From NCBI GenBank assembly GCA_016188985.1, contig JACPGM010000016.1:1-58423 (forward strand): a stretch of DNA of 58,423 nucleotides. Reading direction: 5' to 3'. The stretch is from Lentisphaerota bacterium. GTDB lineage: Bacteria > Verrucomicrobiota > Kiritimatiellia > JAAZAB01. Positions 24,870 to 33,742 of this stretch are shown piece after piece (positions within the stretch are counted from its first letter, which is position 1; each line of letters opens with the position of its first letter). The position numbers and the translations under genes were made by a program. The notes beneath the pieces were generated by a model that had not been told where the DNA came from, searched no databases, and saw only the letters and a program-made list of their open reading frames with translations.

Positions 24870-26894
24870 ATGGTTATTCGAATCAACCCGACCTCCGGCG
24901 ACGCCGCGGCCGCCTTGACGGCCGCGCTCGAACAGGTGCGCCAGGCGCGCCGTCAGAGAACACTCAAAGGTCCGGCGGCCATTGAGTTTGCCGCCGGCGC
25001 CTATACGTTCACGCGCGGGGTTACCCTGACGGCCGCCGATTCCGGCGTCGCCGCCGCGCCGTTCAGCATTCGCGCCGCGCCGGGACAGACGGTGCGTTTC
25101 TCCGGCGGCCGTCCCGTGAGCGGTTTTAAGCCGGTCACGGACCCTGCCGTGCTGGCGCGCCTGCTGCCGGAGGCGCGGGACGCGGTCGTGCAGGCCGATC
25201 TCCGCTCCCAGGGGATCACCGATTTCGGCGTTTTCCACACGCGCGGCTTTCACCGTCCCATTGTCCCGGCCATGCTCGAAGTCTTCTATCAAGGCCGGCC
25301 CATGCCCCAGGCGTGCTGGCCGAAGGACGGGTTTGCGACGATCAAGGGCGTTCCCGTGGAGTCTCAGGACATACATGGCGGCGCCATTGGCAAACTGGAA
25401 AACGGGTTCTTCTACGATGGCGACCGTCCGGCGCGGTGGGGCAATCTTGACGATGTCATGGTCCATGGCTACTGGGCGTACGATTGGGCGAATTCTTATG
25501 AACTGATCGGCGCGCTGGACACCGGGAAACGGCACATCCACCTGGCGCCGCCGGGCGGCATCTACGGTTATCGCGCCGGCCAGCGTATCCAGTTCCTGAA
25601 TATGCTTGAAGAACTGGGTTCGCCAGGACAGTGGTATTTGGACCGGCGGACAGGCCTTCTGTATTTCTGGCCGCCGGCGCCCCTGCGGGAAGGCGATGTC
25701 GCGGCATCGCTGCTTGAAGAACCGTTTCTCACACTGGCCGACGCGGCGTATATCCGCATCGAGGGCATTACCTTTGAGACGGCCCGCGGCACGGGTATCC
25801 ACGTGACCGATGGCGCCGATTGCCGGATCGAGCAGTGCGAATTCCGCAACCTCGGCAACTATGGCGTTATCGTCAAGGGCGGCGCGCGCCACGCGGTGCG
25901 CGGGTGCGAGCTGGCCGAGCTTGGCGACGGCGGCGTCAACATCTCCGGCGGCGACCGCCAGACGCTGACCCCCGCGGACCATGTGGTGGAAAACAACCAC
26001 ATTCATCATGTGGCGCGCTGGTCGAAGTGCTATGTTCCCGCCGTGTTGGGCAGTGGGGTCGGCATTCGCATCGCCCACAACCTGATCCACGATCATCCGC
26101 ACTGCTCCATCCTCTTCGCCGGCAATGGATTCACCGTCGAGTACAACGAGATCCATCACGTCTGCCTCGAGACCGGCGACGTCGGGGCCATTTACACCGG
26201 GCGCGATTACACCTACCGTGACAATGTCGTGCGCTATAATTTCATCCACCACACCGGCGGCGTCGGGCTGGGGTCTATGGGCGTGTACAACGACGATTGT
26301 GTCAGCGGCACGATCATGTTCGGCAACGTCTTCTGGAAGGTGCAGCGTGCCGTGTTTCTTGGCGGCGGCCGCGATTTCCGCGTCGAGAATAACGTTTTCG
26401 TTGACTGCGCGCCGGCTGTGGCGCTGGATGGACGCGGCCTGTCGAAGGCGCCGGCCTGGCATGATAGGATCTACCAGACGATGAAACAAAAGTTGGAGGA
26501 GATGAACTGGCGGCAGCCACCCTACAGCGCGCGTTACCCCGAACTGGCGGACCTGGTGCCGTTCTACGAGAAAGATGACGGCATTCCGCCCGGCAATATC
26601 CTGGTTGCCCGCAACATTTGCGTCGGCGGCCAGTGGACCGAAATCTACTGGGACGCAACGCCGGACATGGTCACGTTCGAGGCCAATCTGGTGAACGGCG
26701 ACCCGCAGTTCGTGGACCCGGCCAATGGCAACTTCGACCTGAAGAAAACCTCGCCGGCGTTTAAGCTCGGGTTCCAGAGAATTCCCGTGGAGAAGATTGG
26801 GCCGGCGAGAAATGCGCGGCAAGCCGCCAGCGTAGTTACAAGAGAACCGGCAAGTCCGCAATGCCCTCAGGGCTCCAGGAAGCCGGCGCTGTAG
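24870..26894 (+). CDS. Right-handed beta-helix (pectate-lyase-like) protein
   Basis: 674 residues from ATG 24870 (MVIRINPTSGDAAAAL). An in-frame extension to 24648 overlaps the methyltransferase and looks non-genuine. After an N-terminal domain (IEFAAGAYTFTRGVTL, RFSGGRPVSGF) there is a parallel beta-helix built of turns such as IRIEGITFETARGTGIHVTDGADCRIEQCEF and NNHIHHVARWSKCYVPAVLG. A late LVNGDPQFVDPANGNFDLK segment follows, as in polysaccharide-processing PL/GH family proteins. No signal peptide is visible at this start. Its 3' end overlaps guaB by 28 bp, tail to tail. Confidence 0.78.
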   Translation: MVIRINPTSGDAAAALTAALEQVRQARRQRTLKGPAAIEFAAGAYTFTRGVTLTAADSGVAAAPFSIRAAPGQTVRFSGGRPVSGFKPVTDPAVLARLLPEARDAVVQADLRSQGITDFGVFHTRGFHRPIVPAMLEVFYQGRPMPQACWPKDGFATIKGVPVESQDIHGGAIGKLENGFFYDGDRPARWGNLDDVMVHGYWAYDWANSYELIGALDTGKRHIHLAPPGGIYGYRAGQRIQFLNMLEELGSPGQWYLDRRTGLLYFWPPAPLREGDVAASLLEEPFLTLADAAYIRIEGITFETARGTGIHVTDGADCRIEQCEFRNLGNYGVIVKGGARHAVRGCELAELGDGGVNISGGDRQTLTPADHVVENNHIHHVARWSKCYVPAVLGSGVGIRIAHNLIHDHPHCSILFAGNGFTVEYNEIHHVCLETGDVGAIYTGRDYTYRDNVVRYNFIHHTGGVGLGSMGVYNDDCVSGTIMFGNVFWKVQRAVFLGGGRDFRVENNVFVDCAPAVALDGRGLSKAPAWHDRIYQTMKQKLEEMNWRQPPYSARYPELADLVPFYEKDDGIPPGNILVARNICVGGQWTEIYWDATPDMVTFEANLVNGDPQFVDPANGNFDLKKTSPAFKLGFQRIPVEKIGPARNARQAASVVTREPASPQCPQGSRKPAL

Positions 26895-28369
26895 TTGGGG
26901 GCTTCCCTGATGATTTTCACGTCGTGCACGTGGGCCTCGCGTACGCTGGCCGGGGAAACCCGCACAAAGCAGGCGTTCTGGTGCAGCTCCTTTATGGTGC
27001 GGCAGCCGCAATAACCTAACGCCGCCTTCAGCCCGCCGCAGAACTGGGTCAGCACTTTTTCCAGGCTGCCGGAGAACGGCACAATGCCTTCCACGCCCTG
27101 GGGCACCAGCTCATCCTCGCGGGCATCGCCCTGGCCATAACGCTCGCGGCTGCCCAGCGCCGTCTTCATCGCGCCCAGGCTGCCCATGCCGCGATAGACC
27201 ACGTATTGCCGGCCCTGGTGAATGATTTTTTCTCCCGGGCTTTCGTTGGTGCCGGCCAGCACCGAGCCCATCATGACCGTATCCGCGCCCGCGGCAATGG
27301 CCTTGGGCACGTCGCCGGAAAAGCGGATGCCGCCATCGGCAATGACCGGGATTTCTCCGCGCAGAGCCTGGGCGCATTCATAAATGGCGGAAACCTGCGG
27401 GATGCCGACGCCGACCACCACGCGCGTCGTGCAGATTGAGCCGGGCCCGATGCCGACTTTCACGGCGTCGGCCCCGGCCTTGCGCAGCGCCAGCGCGGCC
27501 GCGCCGGTGGCGATATTGCCCGCCACCACGTCAATTTCCGGGTGATGGCGTTTAATCCATTCACACATGCTGATGACGCCCTGGCTGTGGCCGTGGGCTG
27601 TGTCAATTACCAGGACATCCACGTCCTTGGCGGCGAGCGCCGCAACCCGTTCCTGATCATTTGGTCCTACGGCCGCGCCCACGCGCAAACGGTGCCGCGC
27701 GTCCCGGTTGAAAAGCGGCTGGGCATTTTCAATAAGCATGCTGACGTCGCTGAAGCTGTAAAGCCCGACCAAGCGGCCGTTATCCACCAGCGGCAGCTTG
27801 CCGATCTTGTTGCGCTTCATGATGGTGTAGGCTTCCTCGAGCGAGGTCTCCGGGGGGGCGGTGATGACGGAGGTGGTCATGATATCAGCCACGCGCGCTT
27901 TATCGTCATGGGCGAACTTCATGTCCGCCGCCGTCAGGATGCCCGCCACCCGGTCATTTTCATCCAGGATGGGGAAGCCGGAGAAACCATAACCTTTCCT
28001 GGCCTTGCGGGCCTTGACCTCTTGGAGCGTATCGCCGGAGCGGAAAGTAATCGGACTGCGGATCAGCCCGTGCAGGTGATGCTTGACGGCGTCAACCGCG
28101 CGGCTTTGGCCGGCAATGTCCTGATTCTTGTGAATAATGCCGATACCGCCCAGGATGGCCATGGCAATCGCCATCCGGCTTTCGGTCACGGTGTCCATCG
28201 CGGCGCTGACAAAGGGGATATTGACGCCGATATGCGTGGTGAGCCGGCTGCCGATCTCGGCCTCCTTCGGCAGGAAGTCGGCATAGCGCGGAATCAGCGA
28301 AACGTCGTCAAAAGTAATGCCACTGCCGGCCGTCGCCATAAACGCAACCATCGGGCGCTCTGATTTCAC
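26867..28369 (-). CDS. guaB: IMP dehydrogenase
   Basis: 500 residues beginning at a GTG with AAGGAG ten bases upstream. It carries [18 protein letters not shown], a pair of CBS domains (about 110-230), and the catalytic-loop cysteine near 313 ([18 protein letters not shown]). [26 protein letters not shown] and the flap region [18 protein letters not shown] complete the pattern. It converts IMP to XMP with NAD in guanine nucleotide synthesis. A housekeeping gene set among accessory genes. Confidence 0.97.
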   Translation of the reverse strand: MKSERPMVAFMATAGSGITFDDVSLIPRYADFLPKEAEIGSRLTTHIGVNIPFVSAAMDTVTESRMAIAMAILGGIGIIHKNQDIAGQSRAVDAVKHHLHGLIRSPITFRSGDTLQEVKARKARKGYGFSGFPILDENDRVAGILTAADMKFAHDDKARVADIMTTSVITAPPETSLEEAYTIMKRNKIGKLPLVDNGRLVGLYSFSDVSMLIENAQPLFNRDARHRLRVGAAVGPNDQERVAALAAKDVDVLVIDTAHGHSQGVISMCEWIKRHHPEIDVVAGNIATGAAALALRKAGADAVKVGIGPGSICTTRVVVGVGIPQVSAIYECAQALRGEIPVIADGGIRFSGDVPKAIAAGADTVMMGSVLAGTNESPGEKIIHQGRQYVVYRGMGSLGAMKTALGSRERYGQGDAREDELVPQGVEGIVPFSGSLEKVLTQFCGGLKAALGYCGCRTIKELHQNACFVRVSPASVREAHVHDVKIIREAPNYSAGFLEP

Positions 28370-28403
28370 GGATAATCAACTCCTTGTTTTCGTTGAGCTT
28401 GCC

Positions 28404-30368
28404 TCATTTTACCGGAGAATCCAACGCTTTTCTGATATGTTTGGTCAAGGTTTCGGGATTGAATGGTTTGGGGAGAAAAACTATGTCGGCGCTGAGCACC
28501 TCCAGCTGTCGGGCGGCCTGGCTGGCATACCCCGACATATACATCGCTTTCAAGGTCGGTCTTTTCTGATGCAGCCGGCGGACAAGCTCCGGCCCGTTAA
28601 ACTCCGGCATGATAACATCGCTGAGCACCAGGTCAATGGCCTGGGCATATCCATCGCTGAGGGCCAGCGCCTGGCGCGGGCTGGTGGCCGTGATGACGTG
28701 ATAGCCCAATCCGGTCAGGATCCTGCTGATGATGCTGACGATATTGGCATCGTCATCAACGACCAGGATTGTTTCGTGGCCGCGCAGGAGAATGCCTTCC
28801 GGCTTGGTTTGCGCGCGTTCCGCGGCTGCTTCCGCCGATTCCGGAAAATAGAGCTTGAAAGTGGTGCCGCGCCCGACTTCCGAATACACCGCTATGTCGC
28901 CGCCGAACTGCTTGACAATGCCATAAGCGGTTGAAAGTCCCAAGCCCGTTCCTTTGCCTTTGGTCTTGGTCGTAAAAAACGGTTCAAAGAGGCGTTCGCG
29001 CACCTCGGGAGTCATCCCGCAGCCGGTATCGCTGATTTCCATCAGGCAATAATCCCCCGGGGTCAGGGCGGCGTGCGCAGCGCAAAAAAACTGGTCGAGG
29101 TTGCGGCGATGAGTTTCAATCACCAATTCCCCTCCGTTGAGCATGGCGTCGCGGGCGTTCATGATGATGTTGATGATTACCTGTTCCAATCGGGCTGGGT
29201 CGGCCCGGGTGTTCCTTAAAGCCGGATCCAATTGCGTGGTCAGTTTGATCTTTTCGCCGAGCGTATGTCTGAGTAAATTTTCCATCTTCCGGATTACGGC
29301 ATTCAGGTCTACCACGGTGGTTTCGACGGGTTGGTTGCGGCTGAAGTCCAGTAATTGCCGGGTGAGCATGGCCGCGCGCTCGGCCGCCTGAATGATTTCC
29401 TCAAATTCCTTGCGGTGGGGGTCGTCCGGTTTAGCGGACTTCAGCAAGAGCGCGCCGTAGCCCAGAACGGAAGTCAGCATGTTGTTGAAGTCGTGGGCAA
29501 CACTGCCCGCCAGGCGGCCCAGGGCTTCCATTTTACAGGTTTGATGCTGGACAACCTCGGCTTTTTTAAGGGCTTCCTGGGCGGCGTGCTCGGCGGTGAT
29601 ATCGCGGATGATGAGCACGGCGCCGGTTAAGGCTTCGTCCTGATCCTTGAGCGGAAAGGATGAAACCGAAAAGCAGCCTTTCAAGCGCGGCAGTTCTATG
29701 ACCGGAACTACAAAGGGCGCCGCCTGCACGGCGTCGGGCAGGCGCGGCGACTCCTCGGCGCGCGGGACGGAATTGAAGAGCGTGCGATAATCGCGCCCAA
29801 CCAGGTCGCCATAAAGCGGTTGAAACTGCCGATTCATCGCCTGGTTGGCCCGCAGGATGCGGCCGGAGCGGTCCAGCAGGCACATGTAATCCTGGATGGC
29901 GTCGAACGAGCGTTCCCATTGTCCCTGCGACGCCACCAGCGCTCGTTCAACCGTCTGATAAACCGAGACATCCCGCAAATGGAAAATAGCAACCGGCGTT
30001 CCCTGGTAGATGCTGTGCGCGATTAACGCGATCTGAAAAGGTATTGCCCGGCCCTGGCTGTTGAGCAAGCTGTCCTCTACGCTGGTCCATTCGCCGCTTC
30101 TGAGCTTATCAAGATTGCCGGTCCACTGCGGCTGTCTTTCGCGGGGAATGAACTCGGTTATTTTGCGGCCGGTAACCGCGGCGCCCGGAGCGCAGAAAGT
30201 CTGGAAAGCCTGGTTGGCCTGATGGATGACGCCCGCGCGGTCCAGGAGCACGATCATGTCCGGCGAGTGATTGAACACCTGGCTGAGCCAGTCTCCCGTC
30301 TTCGCCGAAGGCTTCGCCGCGGCTTGGCCCGGCTTTGCGGAGGATATTTGCATTGAGTTATCGGTCAT
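28404..30368 (-). CDS. Hybrid sensor histidine kinase with PAS domains and receiver
   Basis: About 654 residues from ATG 30368; the in-frame stretch upstream to 30497 is repeat sequence. Order: PAS 1 (FNHSPDMIVLLDRAGVIHQANQAF), PAS 2 (SFDAIQDYMCLLDRSGRILRANQAM), HisKA with SVAHDFNNMLTSVLGYG (His near 291), HATPase with DTGCGM and GKGTGLGLSTAYGIV, then a C-terminal receiver (VVDDDANIV, phospho-Asp in LSDVIMPEF near 582). No membrane segment, so it is probably a cytoplasmic sensor. The output protein is not next to it. Confidence 0.9.
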   Translation of the reverse strand: MTDNSMQISSAKPGQAAAKPSAKTGDWLSQVFNHSPDMIVLLDRAGVIHQANQAFQTFCAPGAAVTGRKITEFIPRERQPQWTGNLDKLRSGEWTSVEDSLLNSQGRAIPFQIALIAHSIYQGTPVAIFHLRDVSVYQTVERALVASQGQWERSFDAIQDYMCLLDRSGRILRANQAMNRQFQPLYGDLVGRDYRTLFNSVPRAEESPRLPDAVQAAPFVVPVIELPRLKGCFSVSSFPLKDQDEALTGAVLIIRDITAEHAAQEALKKAEVVQHQTCKMEALGRLAGSVAHDFNNMLTSVLGYGALLLKSAKPDDPHRKEFEEIIQAAERAAMLTRQLLDFSRNQPVETTVVDLNAVIRKMENLLRHTLGEKIKLTTQLDPALRNTRADPARLEQVIINIIMNARDAMLNGGELVIETHRRNLDQFFCAAHAALTPGDYCLMEISDTGCGMTPEVRERLFEPFFTTKTKGKGTGLGLSTAYGIVKQFGGDIAVYSEVGRGTTFKLYFPESAEAAAERAQTKPEGILLRGHETILVVDDDANIVSIISRILTGLGYHVITATSPRQALALSDGYAQAIDLVLSDVIMPEFNGPELVRRLHQKRPTLKAMYMSGYASQAARQLEVLSADIVFLPKPFNPETLTKHIRKALDSPVK

Positions 30369-30424
30369 GCCGCGGTAGATTATTACGCGGGAAGAATGAA
30401 GTAAAGAGAAATAGTGTTTGGCGG

Positions 30425-30452
30425 GTAACCTGTCAGTTATTGGGGGGCAACC
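30425..30452. repeat. GTCAGTTAT dispersed unit upstream of the kinase gene
   Basis: GTAACC-TGTCAGTTATT-GGGGGGCAACC. Related units lie at 18031, 50133, 53149 and 55671. It sits between the kinase start and a CATTCCGAGCG-TTAGCG-AGGAATCTCG repeat at about 30513-30540. Confidence 0.6.
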
Positions 30453-30543
30453 AGAAGTATACCACTGAAGTGGAGATGTCTCGACTTCGCTCGACATGAC
30501 ACGCAGACACGGTCATTCCGAGCGTTAGCGAGGAATCTCGGCG

Positions 30544-31503
30544 GTGTCGGCTAAGCCTCGCAGCGTGGCAATTAAACCGGCCTGGAAACTAAGACTTGGG
30601 GCGGCCCTCGGCCTGATGAGCGCGCCGACCTGGGTCGCGGCCCAGGTGGCTCTCAGCCTGACGCTGCCCTCGGCCAAGGCGCTGCTCTACGAGGATGTCC
30701 CGGCCACTGTTCTGATTCAGAATAACAGCGGTCAAATGCTGGAAATTGATGCGCCGCCCGCCCGCATCGCTACGCGAAGCGTTGCGGGCGGGCCGGGGCC
30801 GAGGAGCTTCTTCTGGTTGGAGGTCGAGCGCGCCGATGGCCGTGTCATTCCGCGGCGCGACCAGGCGCCCCTGCTGCCGTCGGTAAAGATCATGCCTGGC
30901 GAAGCGCGCACGTTTGGACTCGACGTAGCCCGCCTGTTTGCCATCAGCCGTGATGGGCTTTACAAAATCCGCGCCGGCGTGCAAATCAACGGCGAACGCT
31001 TTGCCTCGCCGGAGCGGATGCTGGAAATTGTCAATGGCTTTGAATTAAAGCGTCTGACGGCCGGCATCCCCGCTGAGCCCGGCGCTGCGCGCACCTACAT
31101 CCTGGCCTATTATCAGAAGGAAAAATTTGAAGATATTTACCTGCGGATTGAAGCCGCCGACTCGCCATCGTCCGGCCACGGCCGGACTATGGCGGAGCAC
31201 AGCCGGACGATTTACGGAGTGTTCAACCTGGGGCGCGTCGTGCGGGTGCGCTCTCCTGAGCTTAAGGTGGACGAGGCCGGCAACGTGCATGTTCTATTTC
31301 AGACGGTCGGCTCGGCGTTTGTCCATGCGGCTTTCACGCCGTTTGGCGTGCCGTTGTTCAGCAAAACCTACCTGGGGCGCCAAGGCAAGGCCAGCCTGAC
31401 GCTGCAGCCCAATGGCCAGATCGCCGTTCTGGATGGAATCGAAATGACGCCGAAGTCCGAAGAACAAAGCCCCCCTGCCCGGCGCACGCAACCGATGAAG
31501 TAA
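30544..31503 (+). CDS. Exported protein of unknown function carrying an in-frame palindrome
   Basis: 319 residues from a GTG, with a positively charged start and a hydrophobic stretch ending AQVALSLTL, consistent with a signal peptide. The first domain reads like an immunoglobulin-type beta-sandwich (DVPATVLIQNNSGQMLEI...IMPGEARTFGLDVARLFAISRDGLYKIRAGVQINGERFASPERMLEIV). A second beta-rich part follows. Residues about 72-83 are encoded by a 36-bp palindrome, and near 209-214 a second hairpin (31169-31187) is translated. No enzyme motif; family not recognised. Eleven bases separate it from the URO-D-like gene, so the two are probably cotranscribed. Confidence 0.7.
   Translation: MSAKPRSVAIKPAWKLRLGAALGLMSAPTWVAAQVALSLTLPSAKALLYEDVPATVLIQNNSGQMLEIDAPPARIATRSVAGGPGPRSFFWLEVERADGRVIPRRDQAPLLPSVKIMPGEARTFGLDVARLFAISRDGLYKIRAGVQINGERFASPERMLEIVNGFELKRLTAGIPAEPGAARTYILAYYQKEKFEDIYLRIEAADSPSSGHGRTMAEHSRTIYGVFNLGRVVRVRSPELKVDEAGNVHVLFQTVGSAFVHAAFTPFGVPLFSKTYLGRQGKASLTLQPNGQIAVLDGIEMTPKSEEQSPPARRTQPMK
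30757..30792. repeat. 36-bp palindromic element inserted in frame in a CDS
   Basis: A 15-bp stem with one T:T mismatch (CCCGCCCGCA-T-CGCT / AGCG-T-TGCGGGCGGG) and a six-base loop. The length is 12 codons and adds residues PARIATRSVAGG without a frame change. A sister unit is intergenic at 12093-12130. Confidence 0.75.
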
Positions 31504-31514
31504 GGTGTAGGCCG

Positions 31515-32519
31515 ATGACCAATCGCGAACGCGTCCTGGCAACACTCCGCCATCAACCGCCGGACCGTATTCCCTACCACGTCTCTTTTACGCAGCAAGC
31601 CCGGGCGCGCTTCCAGGCTTATGCCGGCGCCGATGGCCTGAAATCCCTGCGGAATTGCCTGGCGATGTATGAACTGGAGCCGGCCAATGGCTGGCGGGAA
31701 ACGGCGCCGGATATCTGGCAGGATCAGTTCGGTGTCCAGTGGAACCGGTCGGTGGACAAGGATATCGGCGTGGTCGGCAATACCTGCGTGACGCCGGAAA
31801 ACGTCCGCACTTATCATTTTCCGGATCCGGACGATCCCTCGCGCTATACCGCGCTCAAGAATGCCCTGGCCGCCGGTAAGGATGACCGTTTCATTGTCGG
31901 CTGTATCGGGTTCAGCCTGTTTGAACGGGCCTGGACCCTCGCCGGCATGGAAAACGTTCTACAGGCCATGCTTATTGATCCTGGCTTTGTCCATACGCTG
32001 CTCGACCGGATCCTCGAGCATAATTTGCGCGTGATTGAGAATGCCTGCCGGCTGGAAATTGACGCCATGTATTTCGGCGATGACTGGGGTCAGCAGACCG
32101 GCCTGATCATGGGGCCGCAACTGTGGCGCCAGTTTATTTATCCGCGTGTTCGGCGGATGTATCAGGCCGCCAAGGCGCAGGGCAAGGCAGTCTGCATTCA
32201 TTCCTGCGGCAAGGTCCAGGAACTTTTCCCCGCGCTGATCGAAGCCGGCCTGGATATCTTTAATCCTTTCCAGCCGGAAGTGATGGATCCCTTTACGATG
32301 AAGAAGCAATTTGGCCGGGACTTGGCTTTTTTCGGCGGGATCAGCACCCAGCGCCTCCTGCCGTTCGGCACGGTGGCGCAGGTTAAAAAGGAAGTGCGCG
32401 AATTGTTGAAGGTTGTCGGCCGGCAAGGCGGCTACATTGCCGCGCCGGCGCACAGCATTCCCGGCGACGCCAAGCCCGAAAATATCGCCGCCATGCTGGA
32501 CGTCCTGCAAAACCAGTGA
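31515..32519 (+). CDS. Uroporphyrinogen decarboxylase-like / corrinoid methyltransferase-like protein
   Basis: 334 residues. MTNRERVLATLRHQPPDRIPYH is the standard N-terminus of the URO-D-like methyltransferase group. GDDWGQQTGLIMGPQLWRQFIYPRVRRMYQAAKAQGKAVCIHSCGKV contains the HxCG motif that binds zinc in MtaA/CmuA-type methyltransferases, and FFGGISTQRLLPFGT with IPGDAKPENI closes the barrel. HemE's conserved substrate arginines are not evident, so heme synthesis is unlikely. It probably handles methyl groups in a corrinoid-dependent reaction. Second family member in the window. Confidence 0.8.
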   Translation: MTNRERVLATLRHQPPDRIPYHVSFTQQARARFQAYAGADGLKSLRNCLAMYELEPANGWRETAPDIWQDQFGVQWNRSVDKDIGVVGNTCVTPENVRTYHFPDPDDPSRYTALKNALAAGKDDRFIVGCIGFSLFERAWTLAGMENVLQAMLIDPGFVHTLLDRILEHNLRVIENACRLEIDAMYFGDDWGQQTGLIMGPQLWRQFIYPRVRRMYQAAKAQGKAVCIHSCGKVQELFPALIEAGLDIFNPFQPEVMDPFTMKKQFGRDLAFFGGISTQRLLPFGTVAQVKKEVRELLKVVGRQGGYIAAPAHSIPGDAKPENIAAMLDVLQNQ

Positions 32520-32578
32520 GGCGCAGCCCCGCGCGGGGCCGCGACGCATCAAGGCGCAACCAGCGATAGGCCATAAAA

Positions 32579-33013
32579 GTGAATGTTATGATTGCTAAAT
32601 TGAATGACGATTGTTTTGGGGATCGGGTCGCGGCGCATAGCGCCCCTCCCACCAAGAAAAGGCCATATATCGCAGCGCGCGGGCCTGGCCTGGCCACTTC
32701 CATTGAGGCCATTAAGCGTGAGTTTGCGGCCATCGAGCGCGAGATTGAACAGCGCGTGCGCGACGCGGCGATATCGGCATTCATTCCCGGACTTGGCCAG
32801 GTATACCTGGGGCATTTTCTCTCCGGCGTGATCACGCTCGCGATCGCGGTTGCGGCTTGGCTGCTGGCGACGCAGTTCTGGCCGATCGGGCTGATCCACG
32901 TCTCGGCGGCTTTGCTGGCATTTAGCTGTAAGCCTCATTGCTTTTTTCTGGATTCCCGACTCGTGCTTCGTAGCGAAGGCTTACTTCGCAGAGTAGCATC
33001 AGGTCGGGAATGA
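32579..33013 (+). CDS. Small membrane protein whose 3' end is a dispersed repeat
   Basis: 144 residues. A polar N-terminus and short helix (IEAIKREFAAIEREIEQRVRD) precede FIPGLGQVYLGHFLSGVITLAIAVAAWLL and a second hydrophobic stretch. This resembles TM2-like or DUF5683-like small membrane proteins (PGxGQxYxG motif). Start at GTG 32579 or ATG 32588. The last 20 residues (LDSRLVLRSEGLLRR...) come from element D at 32956-33008, so the natural C-terminus has been replaced. Function unknown. Confidence 0.55.
   Translation: MNVMIAKLNDDCFGDRVAAHSAPPTKKRPYIAARGPGLATSIEAIKREFAAIEREIEQRVRDAAISAFIPGLGQVYLGHFLSGVITLAIAVAAWLLATQFWPIGLIHVSAALLAFSCKPHCFFLDSRLVLRSEGLLRRVASGRE
32956..33008. repeat. Element D, inverted copy, with arms CCCGAC/GTCGGG
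   Basis: The reverse complement of the 41-bp core is identical to the copy at 18077-18126, beginning ATGCTACTCTGCGAAGTA and ending GAAGCACGAGT. The flanking arms differ between copies but stay complementary: CCCGAC/GTCGGG here, GGCGGA/TCCGCC at 18 kb, GCGGA/TCCGC at 11 kb. Confidence 0.8.
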
Positions 33014-33080
33014 CATCAGCCTTTACAAGGGATTATTTTTTCCCCGCGAACGCCTGATTTTTCCCACGGCAAGCCGGTTT

Positions 33081-33161
33081 CTTTCCGTGCGCCGAGGGCA
33101 GGCGCGCGGAAAGGCCACGTTTCAGCGTGGCCCCGAAGGGCAAGCGGTTCGGGAGAACCGC
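33081..33161. ncRNA. Three consecutive hairpins at the distal end of the CRISPR array (possible structured RNA)
   Basis: Stem 1 is CTTTCCGTGCGCC/GGCGCGCGGAAAG (33081-33113, 13 pairs with one G:U). Stem 2 is GGCCACG/CGTGGCC (33113-33132). Stem 3 is GCGGTTC/GAACCGC with a GGGA (GNRA) loop (33144-33161), directly abutting the last repeat. On the minus strand this lies just past the array, so it could terminate or process the crRNA precursor. Whether it is a separate RNA is unknown. Confidence 0.4.
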
Positions 33162-33554
33162 GCAGCAATCCACGCGCCCCGCGCGGGGCGCGACACGTCG
33201 TCCATGTCGAATGCCGATGCCGCGATAAGTTTCAATCCACGCGCCCCGCGCGGGGCGCGACTCATCGGCTTTGTGCTTGAGATAGGCGCTCAGAAAGTTT
33301 CAATCCACGCGCCCCGCGCGGGGCGCGACGCGGGCCAAGACGATAAAACGTTGGGCTAAACGGTTTCAATCCACGCGCCCCGCGCGAAGTTTCAATCCAC
33401 GCGCCCCGCGCGGGGCGCGACTAAAACCGACATAGGTATAACGGCTCTGACCAGTGTTTCAATCCACGCGCCCCGCGCGGGGCGCGACATCAAGGCCGCG
33501 GAAATCCGTTTCGGCAACAAAGTTTCAATCCACGCGCCCCGCGCGGGGCGCGAC
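33162..33554 (-). CRISPR. CRISPR array, type I-C repeat, transcribed on the minus strand
   Basis: The repeat is 33 nt; read on the minus strand it starts GTCGCGCC and ends GTGGATTGAAAC, the type I-C consensus. Copies are at 33162, 33229, 33297, 33389, 33456 and 33522, plus a truncated 24-nt copy at 33363-33386. Spacers are 33-35 nt: 33195-33228, 33262-33296, 33330-33362, 33422-33455 and 33489-33521. The truncated copy is separated from the next by only two bases. The copy at 33162 is degenerate at its 3' end (minus strand), marking the distal end; the leader is therefore on the cas2 side. Confidence 0.97.
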
Positions 33555-33742
33555 TCATATCCAATTATCTTCAACAAATCGGGCCAAATACAGGCGCTAT
33601 TCACGAACCGCATCCGGCGGTCGGCCGCGCGCTTACTCGCTGCATTTGACCGGCCGCATATTCAGTTATCAAAGAACCACTTCCGCCAATCCGCGAACCT
33701 CACGGCAAAACCACGCGAGCTTCAGGTTCGCGGAACAGTTGA
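33555..33742 (-). promoter_or_regulatory. CRISPR leader region with inverted repeat
   Basis: This 188-bp stretch lies between cas2 and the first repeat. It holds a perfect 10-bp inverted repeat, CCGCGAACCT (33691-33700) / AGGTTCGCGG (33724-33733). The 35 bases next to the array could be leader or a leftover spacer; this cannot be decided here. Confidence 0.65.

Noticed and set aside
24825-27011. 728-residue open frame on the minus strand opposite the beta-helix gene
   Set aside because: It is antisense to a gene with clear beta-helix turns, lacks recognisable motifs, and is the kind of long shadow frame expected in high-GC DNA. The same holds for long frames opposite the methyltransferase (23356-24648), the propeller gene (4616-5851) and the heparinase (16062-17057).
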